64,000 nt of DNA from G963662675 sp963676845 (GCA_963676845.2 CAXXKK010000008.1:36875-100874); one strand, 5' to 3'; positions 8,546 through 17,945 are shown, counted from the first letter of the stretch. Made by a program: numbers and translations. The notes: generated by a model from the sequence alone, not told the origin.

Positions 8546-8720
8546 AGGATTAATCTGTTTTGTTTAAATCAAAAATAAGCAAAAAAATAGTGGACAACAA
8601 CCTAAATTTTAAACTTCTCTTTTTTATTCAAAAGATATCTTTATTGTAATGTATTAGCTAGGAGTGTTTGCTACGAATCTTTATTTTGTATTTTAGCTAA
8701 AAATTGAAATCCCAAGAATA

Positions 8721-9746
8721 ATGCAAAAGATTTTAGTTACTGGTGGAACCGGTTATATTGGATCACATACTGTTGTGGAGTTACAGCAGGCTGGTTACGA
8801 GGTGATCATTGTTGATGATCTCTCCAATTCAAGTATTGATGTTCTTACTAATATTGAAAAGATAAGTGGTATAAAACCTGAATTTGAGCAATTCTGTTTT
8901 GCAGATCAGGCTAAAACCGATGATTTTTTTAATCGCCATCAAAACATCTCAGCTATTATTCATTTTGCAGCATTTAAAGCTGTTGGTGAATCGGTTGAAA
9001 AGCCTCTTCATTACTACCGAAATAACCTGGTTTCCTTATTGAATATTTTGGATAACCAGATAAAATATAATATTTCCAATATCGTTTTTTCGTCTTCATG
9101 TACTGTTTATGGGCAACCTGATAAGCTTCCGGTTACTGAAAAAACGCCACGGAAAGACGCGGAATCTCCATATGGGAATACGAAGCGTGTAAACGAAGAT
9201 ATTTTGCAGGATACGATAAAAGCAAATCCTCAGATAAAAGGGATTGCTCTCCGCTATTTTAATCCAATTGGAGCGCATCCTTCAGCATTGATTGGAGAAT
9301 TACCTTTGGGTGTTCCACAAAATCTGGTGCCATTTATTACGCAAACAGCTGCCGGAATTCGTGATGAGTTGAAAGTCTTTGGTGACGATTACAATACCCC
9401 TGACGGATCTGCAGTTCGTGATTATATTAACGTGGTTGATTTGGCAAAGGCGCATGTTGTTGCTATTGAACGGTTATTGAATAGTAAAAACAAAACCGGA
9501 TATGAAATATTTAATCTGGGAACCGGAACTGGTTTATCGGTATTGGATATTGTGAACGGTTTTGAAAAAGCGACAGGAGAAAAATTAAATTATAAAATCG
9601 TTGGGCGTAGAGAAGGGGATGTTGAAAAAATTTGGGCTGATACTACTTATGCCAATGAAGAGTTGGGATGGGAAGCTGAAACTGGTACCGAAGAAACCTT
9701 ATTATCTGCCTGGAACTGGGAGAAGAATATTCGTGGAATAAAATAA
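8721..9746 (+). CDS. galE: UDP-glucose 4-epimerase
   Basis: This 341-residue extended short-chain dehydrogenase interconverts UDP-glucose and UDP-galactose with bound NAD. The Rossmann motif GGTGYIG is at residues 8-14, SSSCTVYG at about 124-131 holds the catalytic Ser/Thr, and Y151-x3-K155 (SPYGNTKR) is the catalytic pair. The C-terminal substrate-binding part (RREGDVEKIWADTTYANEELGW) is diagnostic for GalE over other sugar epimerases. It stands alone between divergent and convergent neighbours and ends at a shared terminator. Likely supplies galactose nucleotides for surface polysaccharide or the Leloir pathway. Confidence 0.95.
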   Translation: MQKILVTGGTGYIGSHTVVELQQAGYEVIIVDDLSNSSIDVLTNIEKISGIKPEFEQFCFADQAKTDDFFNRHQNISAIIHFAAFKAVGESVEKPLHYYRNNLVSLLNILDNQIKYNISNIVFSSSCTVYGQPDKLPVTEKTPRKDAESPYGNTKRVNEDILQDTIKANPQIKGIALRYFNPIGAHPSALIGELPLGVPQNLVPFITQTAAGIRDELKVFGDDYNTPDGSAVRDYINVVDLAKAHVVAIERLLNSKNKTGYEIFNLGTGTGLSVLDIVNGFEKATGEKLNYKIVGRREGDVEKIWADTTYANEELGWEAETGTEETLLSAWNWEKNIRGIK

Positions 9747-9756
9747 TCTAAAAAGA

Positions 9757-9802
9757 AACGATTACATCGGTTCTCAAAGAGCCTGCGTGTAATCGTTCTT
9801 TA
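9757..9802. terminator. Bidirectional terminator between galE and the convergent gene
   Basis: A perfect 10-bp stem (AACGATTACA / TGTAATCGTT) separates two convergent genes and has T-rich sequence on both sides (CTTT on plus, TTCTTTTT on minus). Confidence 0.75.
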
Positions 9803-9820
9803 AATGAAAAACCTATTATT

Positions 9821-11104
9821 TTAGAATGGACCTCTGTATCCACCACCTCTTCTCTGCATATCTTCAAGCCTTATATTAACGACATTATTGTATAATGAGC
9901 CAAAAGTAAAGGAAATACCAGTTCTTATATTGTAAGATTCAGATGTTGCCAGTTGGCGGGAACCTAATAATAAATCATCAGGACGAACTTCTGTTTTTGA
10001 GATATTAATATCATCGTTAATGATAGAATAGCTACCGGATAAATTCCAGGATAATCCTTTCCATATACGAATGTCAATTGAGGCATTTATACCTAAATTA
10101 TTTTCTTTAAAATTTCGTAAAAAATGTTGAAATGTAATTGTTGTTGATACTTCGCCCCATTGTTCTTTTGAAACATATCCCAGGGCAAACTTTTCAAAAC
10201 CGATCTTTTCCTCTGTTTTATCAAAAATTGTTTCTTCTTCATATTTACGACCATCTAATCCAATGTAATAAGCCAATCGTAATTGTCTTCGACTTGACAT
10301 TGCATAAGGGTAAAAATTATACTCAATCTCTGGGCTAAATGTGTAGTTCAACTTAAAGTTTTCACGTGTGCTTCTTGAAACTCCACCTTCAATACCAATA
10401 GCAAAATGATCTCCCAGACTGTTAACTATTTGGGCAATAATTTTACGATCTACGGTCTTATCTGTAATTGAAATCGTATCGTACTTGAAATTCCTCTCAT
10501 TAGTTTCGCTTTGCATAAAAAGGTCATATCTCCATTCCGGGGTTACACGTCCTGCAGAGAATGTACCTTCGAGCGATTTAGAATCACTGGATTCTTCTCC
10601 TTCGATATTTCCTCTTACGCTAGTTTCAAAGACCCAGCTGTCCCATGGATCTTTTTCAACAACATTGCCACCTTGTGGCCTGCTATCTCCAACGAATTCA
10701 AATTCAGGATATTCATTGGCAAGTACCATGAATGGTAACAGTCCGATTTTTATTACCCGGGTATATCCGTCCCGTATTTCAGTATCTGTTGATTCTCCTG
10801 AAGAGAAGTAGCTTAATGTGTCACTTTTCCCAGCGAATTCATCCAATCCAATAAAGTAGAATTCATACTGACGTCCGGCTCCGGTTTGCTGAATTGTTCC
10901 TAGTAAATGCACATTGGCAACATCACGGTTTCTTACGTAGTTTACCTGAGGGAACTCTTCACGTAAAAAAGATTCATCGATAAATTCTGCATCCAGAAAA
11001 ACATCGATTGAGGATGAATTGTCACTTTCAGTTTGGGCAAAACCAAACATGGGAAGAAAAACAACTATGAACATCAAAAATGAAGAAAGCGTTGATTTTT
11101 TCAT
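9821..11104 (-). CDS. Predicted outer-membrane beta-barrel protein, unknown function
   Basis: This 427-residue protein has a signal peptide (hydrophobic 9-23, ending FGFAQ). Residues 30-135 look like a small alpha/beta domain (SSIDVFLDAEFIDESFLREE, NYVRNRDVANVHLLGTIQ). From about residue 150 alternating aromatic/polar strands suggest a beta-barrel, loosely like DUF481-type salt-induced outer-membrane proteins. The end is unusual, RRGGGYRGPF, Gly/Arg-rich with a terminal Phe, the residue favoured by the barrel assembly machinery. Similar proteins are scattered in Bacteroidota as conserved hypotheticals. It faces the Tat-peptide/PepSY genes upstream on the same strand, 50 bp away, so an operon of three is possible. 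Confidence 0.6.
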   Translation of the reverse strand: MKKSTLSSFLMFIVVFLPMFGFAQTESDNSSSIDVFLDAEFIDESFLREEFPQVNYVRNRDVANVHLLGTIQQTGAGRQYEFYFIGLDEFAGKSDTLSYFSSGESTDTEIRDGYTRVIKIGLLPFMVLANEYPEFEFVGDSRPQGGNVVEKDPWDSWVFETSVRGNIEGEESSDSKSLEGTFSAGRVTPEWRYDLFMQSETNERNFKYDTISITDKTVDRKIIAQIVNSLGDHFAIGIEGGVSRSTRENFKLNYTFSPEIEYNFYPYAMSSRRQLRLAYYIGLDGRKYEEETIFDKTEEKIGFEKFALGYVSKEQWGEVSTTITFQHFLRNFKENNLGINASIDIRIWKGLSWNLSGSYSIINDDINISKTEVRPDDLLLGSRQLATSESYNIRTGISFTFGSLYNNVVNIRLEDMQRRGGGYRGPF

Positions 11105-11154
11105 GATTTATAAGGTTTTTTGTTGATATCTGTCCTCTTGGTATTTTATTATTC

Positions 11155-11385
11155 CTACTCTTTTTTCCCTTCAGTACTTTCTACGGGTTTCTTCTTACTG
11201 CAGTTTTTCCTGCAAGTATTACTGTGATCACAGTATTCATCGGCATCTCTATCCGAGAATTTTCGACAACCATTTATTTGACTATTTTGACCTGTTGGTC
11301 TTTGTTCGTTAGCCAGGACAACTCCTCCTGTAAGAACAACTCCTGCTGATATTGCAGACCGTCTGATAAATTTTCTTCTATCCAT
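11155..11385 (-). CDS. Small Tat-exported cysteine-rich protein
   Basis: This 76-residue protein opens with a twin-arginine signal (MDRRKFIRRSAI, then a hydrophobic Ala/Val/Gly stretch to about residue 26). The mature part of about 50 residues has four cysteines (NGC, EYC, NTC, KNC) around DRDADEYCDHSNTC, an EF-hand-like acidic run, and ends in a charged Lys/Glu tail. Tat export and clustered Cys/Asp suggest a folded periplasmic protein carrying a metal or redox cofactor. It lies 16 bp downstream of a PepSY-type membrane protein gene on the same strand, which suggests a small periplasmic electron-transfer or metal-handling pair. No named family is recognised. Confidence 0.6.
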   Translation of the reverse strand: MDRRKFIRRSAISAGVVLTGGVVLANEQRPTGQNSQINGCRKFSDRDADEYCDHSNTCRKNCSKKKPVESTEGKKE

Positions 11386-11401
11386 CTTCTATCTATTTTG
11401 A

Positions 11402-11746
11402 TTAACTTAAAAAAAGTATGAGTATGGGAATTATGGCCCCGATTAATAATTCTAACCCTCCAATGCCTTTCATCCCTTTTTTACCCTTTATCATGAATAA
11501 TCCTGTAATTACAATTACAACCAGGGAAAGCACAAAAAAGTCGGAGAAGTAAGTCCAGAGTTCACTGGGATTGTAATGCATATCAACTAATTGTGTTAAA
11601 ACCGGCAGGTTTGATGCATCAAAGCCCCAACTGTTAATATGGTTCATCAGAAAACCACTTATCCCATAAACAATAATCATCCCTGTCATTATGTATGATA
11701 AATGACGGTGAATGATTCTGAACCATTTTCTCCACACTGTATTCAT
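11402..11746 (-). CDS. PepSY-associated TM-helix protein
   Basis: The protein (114 residues from the ATG at 11744-11746; a GTG seven codons earlier is the alternative) starts WRKWFRIIHRHLSYIMTGMI, the hallmark of the PepSY-associated transmembrane family, with His residues placed at the membrane edge. Three hydrophobic helices are visible, at about 16-34, 65-85 and 92-111. The usual large periplasmic PepSY domain is missing, which fits the short Bacteroidota subfamily. Members are linked to iron or haem reduction and uptake; here that is inference. The Tat-exported Cys-rich peptide follows 16 bp later. Confidence 0.75.
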   Translation of the reverse strand: MNTVWRKWFRIIHRHLSYIMTGMIIVYGISGFLMNHINSWGFDASNLPVLTQLVDMHYNPSELWTYFSDFFVLSLVVIVITGLFMIKGKKGMKGIGGLELLIGAIIPILILFLS

Positions 11747-11963
11747 TTTATCTTTTTTTAAAACCACTTAATTTAAATTTCCATTGTTATCGTTTAGACT
11801 TTGGATTAAGACAAATGTATAAGCAAAGTGACTGAAAAAGACTTGTTTATGGATGAAAGCGAAAAATGCCAATCTGAAGGCGAAAAAGATAGTTCTCAAG
11901 AATTTGTATTTATATGGTGCGACAGTTTTGAATCAACTATATTCGTATCAAAAACCTTAAGAG

Positions 11964-13031
11964 ATGAAAGTCAACACGACAAATAAGAAGGTTCTGGTTA
12001 TTTTAGTTTCCCTCATACTAGGGGTTCTACTTTCATTTCGTGAGATTGATTTATACTTCTTTACAACATGGAGATATCCCGAAAGTAGTTCCAGTATTCT
12101 TTTTTTGGCTTTTTTCACATTTATCTTTTTCACGAGTCAAAGTCTTGCCTTGTTTTGGACAAATATTCTTTGGAAGAAACAACACACATTTAGAAAGAAG
12201 ATATTGATAAGCCTGGGTGTTACTTTCGTATTCATTTTATTCGGAACAATTGTGCTTATTCTTTTCAATGAGAGTTCGCATTTTGTTAATCGAATGTTGA
12301 GTGGAAGACACCAGGAATTTATAGATTCAATTTTTTCTTTAATCCTTCGAAGCGTTTCAACTTTTATAATTCTCTCTGGAGCAACATGGATTTATTATTT
12401 GTTGAATAAAAAGAGGGAGGCCGAAAAAAAATATGAAGCACTTAAAATTGAAAGCCTGCAAAGTCAGCTGCAAGCCTTAAATAATCAGATTAATCCCCAC
12501 TTTTTTTTCAATGCCCTTAACTCTTTACATTCATTAATCTTGGAAGATCAGAAAGATAAATCTTTAACTTACCTGTCTAATCTTTCAAACATATTCAGGT
12601 ATATTTTGCAAAGCGAGAAAAAGGGCTTGGTTAAACTTAAAGATGAGCTTGATTTTCTGGAAATCTATAAAGAAACACTTTTCGTTAAGTATGAGCAGCG
12701 TTTAGAGTTTGATATTGATGTTGATAAAAGGTATCATAATTTTCAAATTCCGGTGCTTTCTCTTCTTCCAATAATAGAAAATGTAAGCAAGCACAATGAG
12801 ATTAGTAATCAGTTTCCTATGCTTGTTCGTATTAAAACTGAAGATCTGAAGCTGGTAATAAGAAATAACAAACACGAAAAAATTGATTCGGTAATTTCTG
12901 ACGGGGTTGGGTTAAGTAATCTGAACAAACGATTTAAGTTACTTCTCAATAAAGAAATAGTGATCGAAGATTTGGAATATTTTTATACAGTATCCTTACC
13001 TTTAGGTGAAGTCCAGAAATCAGATAAATAG
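11964..13031 (+). CDS. LytS/YehU-type sensor histidine kinase
   Basis: This 355-residue membrane kinase has four helices (about 8-24, 45-70, 80-101 and 123-147), a short coiled coil (149-175) and a His_kinase domain. The phosphorylated His is H179 in INPHFFFNALN. The ATP-binding part has the N-box variant IIENVSKHN and the G-box GVGLSNLNKRF. There is no separate periplasmic sensor domain, so the signal is probably sensed in or near the membrane. Its partner, a LytTR response regulator, starts 5 bp downstream. The gene is divergent from the PepSY/Tat pair, but no direct evidence ties them together. Confidence 0.9.
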   Translation: MKVNTTNKKVLVILVSLILGVLLSFREIDLYFFTTWRYPESSSSILFLAFFTFIFFTSQSLALFWTNILWKKQHTFRKKILISLGVTFVFILFGTIVLILFNESSHFVNRMLSGRHQEFIDSIFSLILRSVSTFIILSGATWIYYLLNKKREAEKKYEALKIESLQSQLQALNNQINPHFFFNALNSLHSLILEDQKDKSLTYLSNLSNIFRYILQSEKKGLVKLKDELDFLEIYKETLFVKYEQRLEFDIDVDKRYHNFQIPVLSLLPIIENVSKHNEISNQFPMLVRIKTEDLKLVIRNNKHEKIDSVISDGVGLSNLNKRFKLLLNKEIVIEDLEYFYTVSLPLGEVQKSDK

Positions 13032-13036
13032 TCACA

Positions 13037-13786
13037 ATGAAGGTAATTATTATTGAAGACGAAATAGCTGCGTTTAATAACATCAAAAGGATTTTGAATC
13101 AACTGGATCCTAACATTGAAATACTTGCCAATTTGGATACTGTTTCTGCAAGTGTAAACTGGCTAAAATCAAATCCTTCTCCGGATCTTATTTTTATGGA
13201 TATACAGCTGGCTGATGGTTCTTCTTTCAATATTTTTGAACTCATTACGATTGAAGCCCCTGTAATTTTCACAACAGCTTATGATGAATATGCTATTAAT
13301 GCTTTTAAGGTTAATAGCATTGATTATCTCCTTAAGCCGATCACATTTAAGAATGTAAAAAATGCGATGGATAAGCTCAGTCGTGTGAATCATTTAAATC
13401 TTGAAAAAGCACTTCGGGAATTAGATCTTCATTTCCGTCCGAAAGGATTTAAACAACGAATTTTAGTTCCTTACAAAGATCGAATCCTTCCCATTCCGAT
13501 AAATGATGTTGCATTCTTTTATAATACAGAAGGAATCACTGAGCTTTTCACTATAGAACATAAATCCTATAAATTGGATAAGGCTCTGGAAAAAATTATT
13601 CAGGACCTTGATCCTGATAAATTTATTCGGGCAAACAGGCAGTTTATTATTTCAAAAGAAAATATAAAGGATATTACCATTTGGTTTGATAATCGACTGT
13701 TAATCAACCTGAATATTGAAACGCCCGAAAAAATATTTGTAAGTAAAAACCGGGCGTCCGATTTTAAAAACTGGTTTGCTTCGTAG
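13037..13786 (+). CDS. LytTR-family response regulator
   Basis: This 249-residue protein pairs a receiver domain (1-120; acidic residues E7/D8, phospho-acceptor D55 in LIFMDIQLADG, Lys in LLKPI) with a C-terminal LytTR DNA-binding domain (about 145-249; ILVPYKDRILPIPINDVAFF, FIRANRQFIIS). It is the partner of the upstream LytS-type kinase. LytTR regulators bind direct repeats, often of about 9-12 bp; no such site was identified with confidence near here. Confidence 0.92.
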   Translation: MKVIIIEDEIAAFNNIKRILNQLDPNIEILANLDTVSASVNWLKSNPSPDLIFMDIQLADGSSFNIFELITIEAPVIFTTAYDEYAINAFKVNSIDYLLKPITFKNVKNAMDKLSRVNHLNLEKALRELDLHFRPKGFKQRILVPYKDRILPIPINDVAFFYNTEGITELFTIEHKSYKLDKALEKIIQDLDPDKFIRANRQFIISKENIKDITIWFDNRLLINLNIETPEKIFVSKNRASDFKNWFAS

Positions 13787-13874
13787 TATTCCAATTTGAG
13801 TAATTGCATTGGGAAAAGAATACTAAAATGATTGAATAATACAACTATCTTTGTGGCTGTAATATAAATTGATA

Positions 13875-14789
13875 ATGAAACAGCCAAATCCAGAAAAGAA
13901 GAAACGTTCTTTCTCAAAAAAATCAAACACCATAAGTTTTCAGGTAACTGAACGTGCTGAGTTGATGAAATTCCTGATAGAAAAGCTTCCTCATAAAAAC
14001 CGGAACAACATTAAAACTTTGCTTAAGAAAAAGCAGGTATTGGTTGATGGGTTGGCAATATCTCAGTTTAACCATGTTTTACGTCCCGGGCAAAAAGTCG
14101 AATTAAGTAAATCACGTGCTCCGGAAGGTTTAAAAATGAAAGGTGTTGCTGTTGTTCATGAAGACAATGACCTGATCATTGTTAACAAAAATGCCGGAAT
14201 TCTTACCATGGCTACAGCCAAAGAAAAGCGTAATACGGTTTACAGCATGTTGAGCGATTACGTGAAAGTTCAGAATAAAGACAATAAGATATTTATCGTG
14301 CATCGCCTTGACCGCGAAACTTCAGGATTAATGATGTTTGCGAAGAATGAAAAAATGCAGAAGTTACTTCAGGAGTCGTGGAAAAAAACTATTTCGGAAC
14401 GTGCGTACCTGGCTGTAATCGATGGGAAACTGGAACAGCCGGAAGGAACTGTTAAATCGTATTTATTCGAAAGCAGTGTCTTTATTGTATATTCCAGTCA
14501 AAACCCCGAAAAAGGGCAATTGGCCATTACGCACTATTCAACTTTAAAAAGTAATGATCGTTATTCCTTGTTAAAGATGAATTTGGATACCGGGCGTAAA
14601 AATCAAATACGTGTTCACTTAAAAGATCTGAATCATCCTATTGTGGGTGATAAAAAGTATGGTTCCACATCAAACCCAATTGGACGTTTAGGTTTACATG
14701 CCTGGGTTTTGGCGTTCACCCATCCTCTTACGAATAAGAAAATGAAATTCGAGACATCCATCCCTGGAAGTTTTCTGAAATTATTTTAA
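13875..14789 (+). CDS. RluA-family pseudouridine synthase
   Basis: This 304-residue enzyme isomerises uridine to pseudouridine in rRNA or tRNA. An N-terminal S4 RNA-binding domain (about 26-85) precedes the catalytic domain, with the nucleophile Asp in HRLDRETSG (about D146), then the family motifs RKNQIRVHL and HPIVGDKKYG. The ATG at 13875 was chosen over an in-frame TTG two codons upstream. A Bacteroidota -7-like element (TATCTTTG) lies at 13846-13853. The exact position modified (RluC- or RluD-like) cannot be told from sequence. It is followed closely by a HAD hydrolase and DUF2797, which may be one operon. Confidence 0.9.
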   Translation: MKQPNPEKKKRSFSKKSNTISFQVTERAELMKFLIEKLPHKNRNNIKTLLKKKQVLVDGLAISQFNHVLRPGQKVELSKSRAPEGLKMKGVAVVHEDNDLIIVNKNAGILTMATAKEKRNTVYSMLSDYVKVQNKDNKIFIVHRLDRETSGLMMFAKNEKMQKLLQESWKKTISERAYLAVIDGKLEQPEGTVKSYLFESSVFIVYSSQNPEKGQLAITHYSTLKSNDRYSLLKMNLDTGRKNQIRVHLKDLNHPIVGDKKYGSTSNPIGRLGLHAWVLAFTHPLTNKKMKFETSIPGSFLKLF

Positions 14790-14804
14790 AACGCAGCTTC
14801 ATTC

Positions 14805-15512
14805 ATGGCTTTAAAAGACATTCAGGTAATTGCTTTTGATGCGGACGACACACTTTGGGAAAACGAGAATTTCTTCAGGGAGGCCGAGCAGAAATTTTGC
14901 GAGGTTCTGGAGGAATATCAACCCAAAGAAAAAGTCATGTCTGACTTATTTCGGGTTGAAATGCAAAATCTGGAATTGTATGGGTATGGCATAAAAGCTT
15001 TTACCTTATCACTTATTGAAACTTCACTTTTAATTTCTGATAATAAAATCAAGCCAGAACAAACTGAATCAATACTGGGAATTGGAAAAGAGTTGCTGCA
15101 AAAGGAAGTCATCTTACTTGATGGAATTGTTGACTTGCTTGAAAATCTGTATGGAAAATTTCGCCTGGTTGTTGCTACCAAAGGTGACCTTCTTGATCAG
15201 GAGCGTAAGCTGAAAAAATCGGGCTTACTTAAATATTTTCATCACATTGAAGTGATGACTCATAAAAGAGCAGAGAACTATCAGCAACTTTTAAATCACC
15301 TGGATATTCCTGCCAGTCAATTTCTTATGGTTGGTAACTCTCTGCGTTCAGATATTTTACCAGTTATTGAATTAGGAGGCTATGGGGCACACGTACCTTT
15401 TTATACAACCTGGGAATATGAAAAGATGGATCCTTCTGAAATTGAAAGTGATCGGTTTTTTGAATTGAAAGAAGTTCATCAGGTTTTAGATTTATTTCAA
15501 AAAACGAAATAG
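14805..15512 (+). CDS. HAD-family hydrolase
   Basis: This 235-residue protein has the haloacid-dehalogenase motif I FDADDTLW (nucleophile D12, acid D14), a helical cap (about 20-105), motif II VVATKGD, a Lys near 140, and motif IV in MVGNSLRSDILP. It is probably a small-molecule phosphatase; the substrate is unknown. It sits 15 bp after the pseudouridine synthase and 2 bp before the DUF2797 gene. Confidence 0.85.
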   Translation: MALKDIQVIAFDADDTLWENENFFREAEQKFCEVLEEYQPKEKVMSDLFRVEMQNLELYGYGIKAFTLSLIETSLLISDNKIKPEQTESILGIGKELLQKEVILLDGIVDLLENLYGKFRLVVATKGDLLDQERKLKKSGLLKYFHHIEVMTHKRAENYQQLLNHLDIPASQFLMVGNSLRSDILPVIELGGYGAHVPFYTTWEYEKMDPSEIESDRFFELKEVHQVLDLFQKTK

Positions 15513-15514
15513 TT

Positions 15515-16315
15515 ATGGAGTATCAGGGAAATATATTGAAAATGAAAACAGAGCTGGCAAATCCTGTTCAATATTATTTGCCCATTGGAGAGCAGAAAGT
15601 TGATATGAATTCATTAATCGGAGAGGAGATCGAGTTTCAGTTTGATGGGCAAATCAATTGTATTTCTTGTGGGAAGAAAACAAAGACTTCCTTTAGCCAG
15701 GGTTTTTGTTACTCTTGTCTTCAAACTGCTCCCGAAGCCAGCGAAACCATTATGCGCCCGGAATTATCGAAAGCTCACCTGGGAATTGCACGAGATATGG
15801 AGTGGGCTGAAAAACATGATCTGATTGATCACATTGTATATTTGGCAGTATCCAGCGAATTAAAGGTTGGAGTAACTCGTCATCATCAAATTCCAACACG
15901 CTGGATTGATCAGGGGGCAAGTTTCGCAATACAGCTTGCGAAAACACCCAACCGTCATATTGCCGGTGTAATAGAGGTTTTCCTGAAACAGTTTTATAAG
16001 GATAAAACCAACTGGCAAGACATGCTTAAGAATAATGTCAATCATTCCTTCAACCTAAAAAAGGAAAAAGAAAATGCTTTAAATCTTCTTCCTTTAGAGT
16101 TAAGCCATTACAAATCTAATGATGACAACATTACAGAGTTGATTTACCCTGTAAATGAATACCCTCAAAAAATTACGAGTTTATCGTTTGATAAAGCCCC
16201 AGAGATAAAAGGAACATTAATGGGCGTTAAAGGACAATATCTTCTTTTTGATAAAAACAGGGTTTTGAATATCAGAAAACACAATGGTTATTATCTGAAG
16301 TTTTTAGTTGGTTAA
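15515..16315 (+). CDS. DUF2797 domain protein with zinc ribbon
   Basis: This 266-residue protein matches the DUF2797 family by its zinc ribbon (CISCGKKTKTSFSQGFCYSC, about residues 47-66) and the conserved block KVGVTRHHQIPTRWIDQGAS, which resembles a GIY-YIG-like fold. Members are found from bacteria to archaea with no settled function. It starts 2 bp after the HAD hydrolase stop, so the two are surely co-transcribed. A nucleic-acid role is plausible from the zinc ribbon and the RNA-modifying neighbour, but is inference. Confidence 0.85.
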   Translation: MEYQGNILKMKTELANPVQYYLPIGEQKVDMNSLIGEEIEFQFDGQINCISCGKKTKTSFSQGFCYSCLQTAPEASETIMRPELSKAHLGIARDMEWAEKHDLIDHIVYLAVSSELKVGVTRHHQIPTRWIDQGASFAIQLAKTPNRHIAGVIEVFLKQFYKDKTNWQDMLKNNVNHSFNLKKEKENALNLLPLELSHYKSNDDNITELIYPVNEYPQKITSLSFDKAPEIKGTLMGVKGQYLLFDKNRVLNIRKHNGYYLKFLVG

Positions 16316-16447
16316 GCAGTTCAGTACGAATCATCCTGTCCGTTTTAATTTTAGATCGATTCACTTATTGAACTTTAGTTACATATTTGTAATTTAAAAT
16401 GTTTCTAAGTCACCATACTATAGGAGGATTTCATTTTTTAATCTTTC

Positions 16448-16476
16448 TTTGTCAGTTGTTTTTTACACTAATTTTG
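16448..16476 (+). promoter_or_regulatory. Bacteroidota-type promoter for ilvE
   Basis: TTTG at 16448-16451 and TAATTTTG at 16469-16476 are separated by 17 bp, close to the TTTG-N19-TAnnTTTG consensus of the Bacteroidota primary sigma factor. The start codon of ilvE is 36 bp downstream. Confidence 0.55.
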
Positions 16477-16512
16477 CACTATATATTGCGTGCCGACTAA
16501 TAAAACTTTATA

Positions 16513-17526
16513 ATGGATAATCAGGACTGGAAAAAAATTGGCTTCGGTTACCGGAAGACCAAAATAAATGTACGCTGTAATTATAAGAATGGAGAATGGG
16601 GAGAACTGGAACTTCATGATTCTGAATACTTAAACCTTCATATGGCTGCAACTTGTCTGCATTATGGACAAGAAGCATTTGAGGGACTAAAAGCTTTTAC
16701 GGGTAAAGATGGAAAGATTAGAATCTTCCGAATGGAAGAGAATGCTAAGCGTATGCAAAATTCCTGCGATGGAATTTTGATGCCACGTATTCCAATTGAG
16801 AAGTTTGAGGAAGCAGTCATTACGGCCGTAAAAAATAACATGGATTTTGTTCCGCCTTACGGTTCCGGTGCATCATTATATATACGACCTGTTGTTTTCG
16901 GAACCGCTCCTGAAATTGGGGTAAAACCTGCTTCGGAATATTTATTCATTGTTTTTGTAATGCCTGTAGGGCCTTATTTCCCGGAAGGTTTTATGCCAAC
17001 CGATTTGCTTGTTACACGCGAATATGACAGGGCTGCTCCTAAAGGAACCGGAAAAATTAAGGTTGGAGGTAATTATGCTGCTAGTTTAGTTGCAGGTAAA
17101 AAAGCTAAAACTGGTGGTTACTCAGCAGTACTATATTTAGATGCCAGAGAGAAGAAATACATTGATGAATGTGGACCTGCAAATTTCTTTGCGATCAAGG
17201 ATAACACATACATTACTCCACTTTCGGAGTCTATTCTTCCATCCATTACAAATATGAGCCTAACTCAGTTGGCTCAGGATATGGGGCTGAAAGTTGAAAG
17301 AAGACAGGTTCCCGTTGAGGAGTTATCTACTTTTGAGGAAGTTGGAGCTTGTGGTACAGCTGCCGTGATTTCGCCAATTAAGCGTGTGCACGATGCAGAT
17401 AATGATATCGATTATACCTATGGAACTGAACCTGGTCCATGGAGCGTGAAATTATATGAGAGATTAACAGGCATCCAATGTGGCGATGAAGAAGACAAAT
17501 ACAATTGGGTAACAATCGTTGAATAA
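16513..17526 (+). CDS. ilvE: Branched-chain amino acid aminotransferase
   Basis: This 337-residue class IV aminotransferase uses pyridoxal phosphate to interconvert valine, leucine and isoleucine with their 2-oxo acids. The Schiff-base Lys is in GKIKVGGNYAASL (about K183). The N-terminal FGYRKTK, the substrate segment HYGQEAFEGLKAF and DECGPANFFA are characteristic of the IlvE type II subgroup. The gene has its own promoter and a strong terminator, so it is monocistronic. Confidence 0.93.
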   Translation: MDNQDWKKIGFGYRKTKINVRCNYKNGEWGELELHDSEYLNLHMAATCLHYGQEAFEGLKAFTGKDGKIRIFRMEENAKRMQNSCDGILMPRIPIEKFEEAVITAVKNNMDFVPPYGSGASLYIRPVVFGTAPEIGVKPASEYLFIVFVMPVGPYFPEGFMPTDLLVTREYDRAAPKGTGKIKVGGNYAASLVAGKKAKTGGYSAVLYLDAREKKYIDECGPANFFAIKDNTYITPLSESILPSITNMSLTQLAQDMGLKVERRQVPVEELSTFEEVGACGTAAVISPIKRVHDADNDIDYTYGTEPGPWSVKLYERLTGIQCGDEEDKYNWVTIVE

Positions 17527-17552
17527 AGAATCTTACAATTCTATATAATTCG

Positions 17553-17587
17553 AAAGCCTTGATTGAAAAATCAAGGCTTTTTTGTTT
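17553..17587 (+). terminator. Terminator after ilvE
   Basis: A perfect 10-bp stem (AAAGCCTTGA / TCAAGGCTTT) with an 8-base loop is followed by a T-rich tract (TTTGTTTTT). Confidence 0.85.
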
Positions 17588-17622
17588 TTCTAATATTTTA
17601 AGTATTGATATTATTATTAAAT

Positions 17623-17656
17623 AAAAAAAGAGAACCAATTTCTTGATTCTCTTTTT
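17623..17656 (-). terminator. Terminator of the initiator tRNA gene
   Basis: On the minus strand an 8-bp stem (AAAGAGAA / TTCTCTTT) is followed by seven T residues. It starts 7 bp after the tRNA 3' end and closes a single-tRNA transcript. Confidence 0.75.
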
Positions 17657-17662
17657 ACTGAG

Positions 17663-17735
<73 letters not shown>

Positions 17736-17803
17736 ATATATTTTTAACTATTTTTTGTCTTTTTGAACGTACATCCTTGGAACTCCTTCCTCAAATGCGG
17801 TTG

Positions 17804-17834
17804 CAAATATAGAATAAGTTTTCACAATATCAAA
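17804..17834 (-). promoter_or_regulatory. Consensus Bacteroidota promoter for tRNA-fMet
   Basis: Reading the minus strand, TTTG is followed by exactly 19 bp and then TATATTTG, a full match to TTTG-N19-TAnnTTTG. The predicted start is about 60 bp upstream of the mature tRNA 5' end. Confidence 0.75.
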
Positions 17835-17945
17835 ATCCATATTTAGTTTTAGTTTTAGACAAATGAGTTAAAAAGTATTAATTTCAATCCTTTAGGCTAG
17901 GCTCTACTTTTATTTTTTTAATTTTGAGGCTCTCAATTTGAGGAT

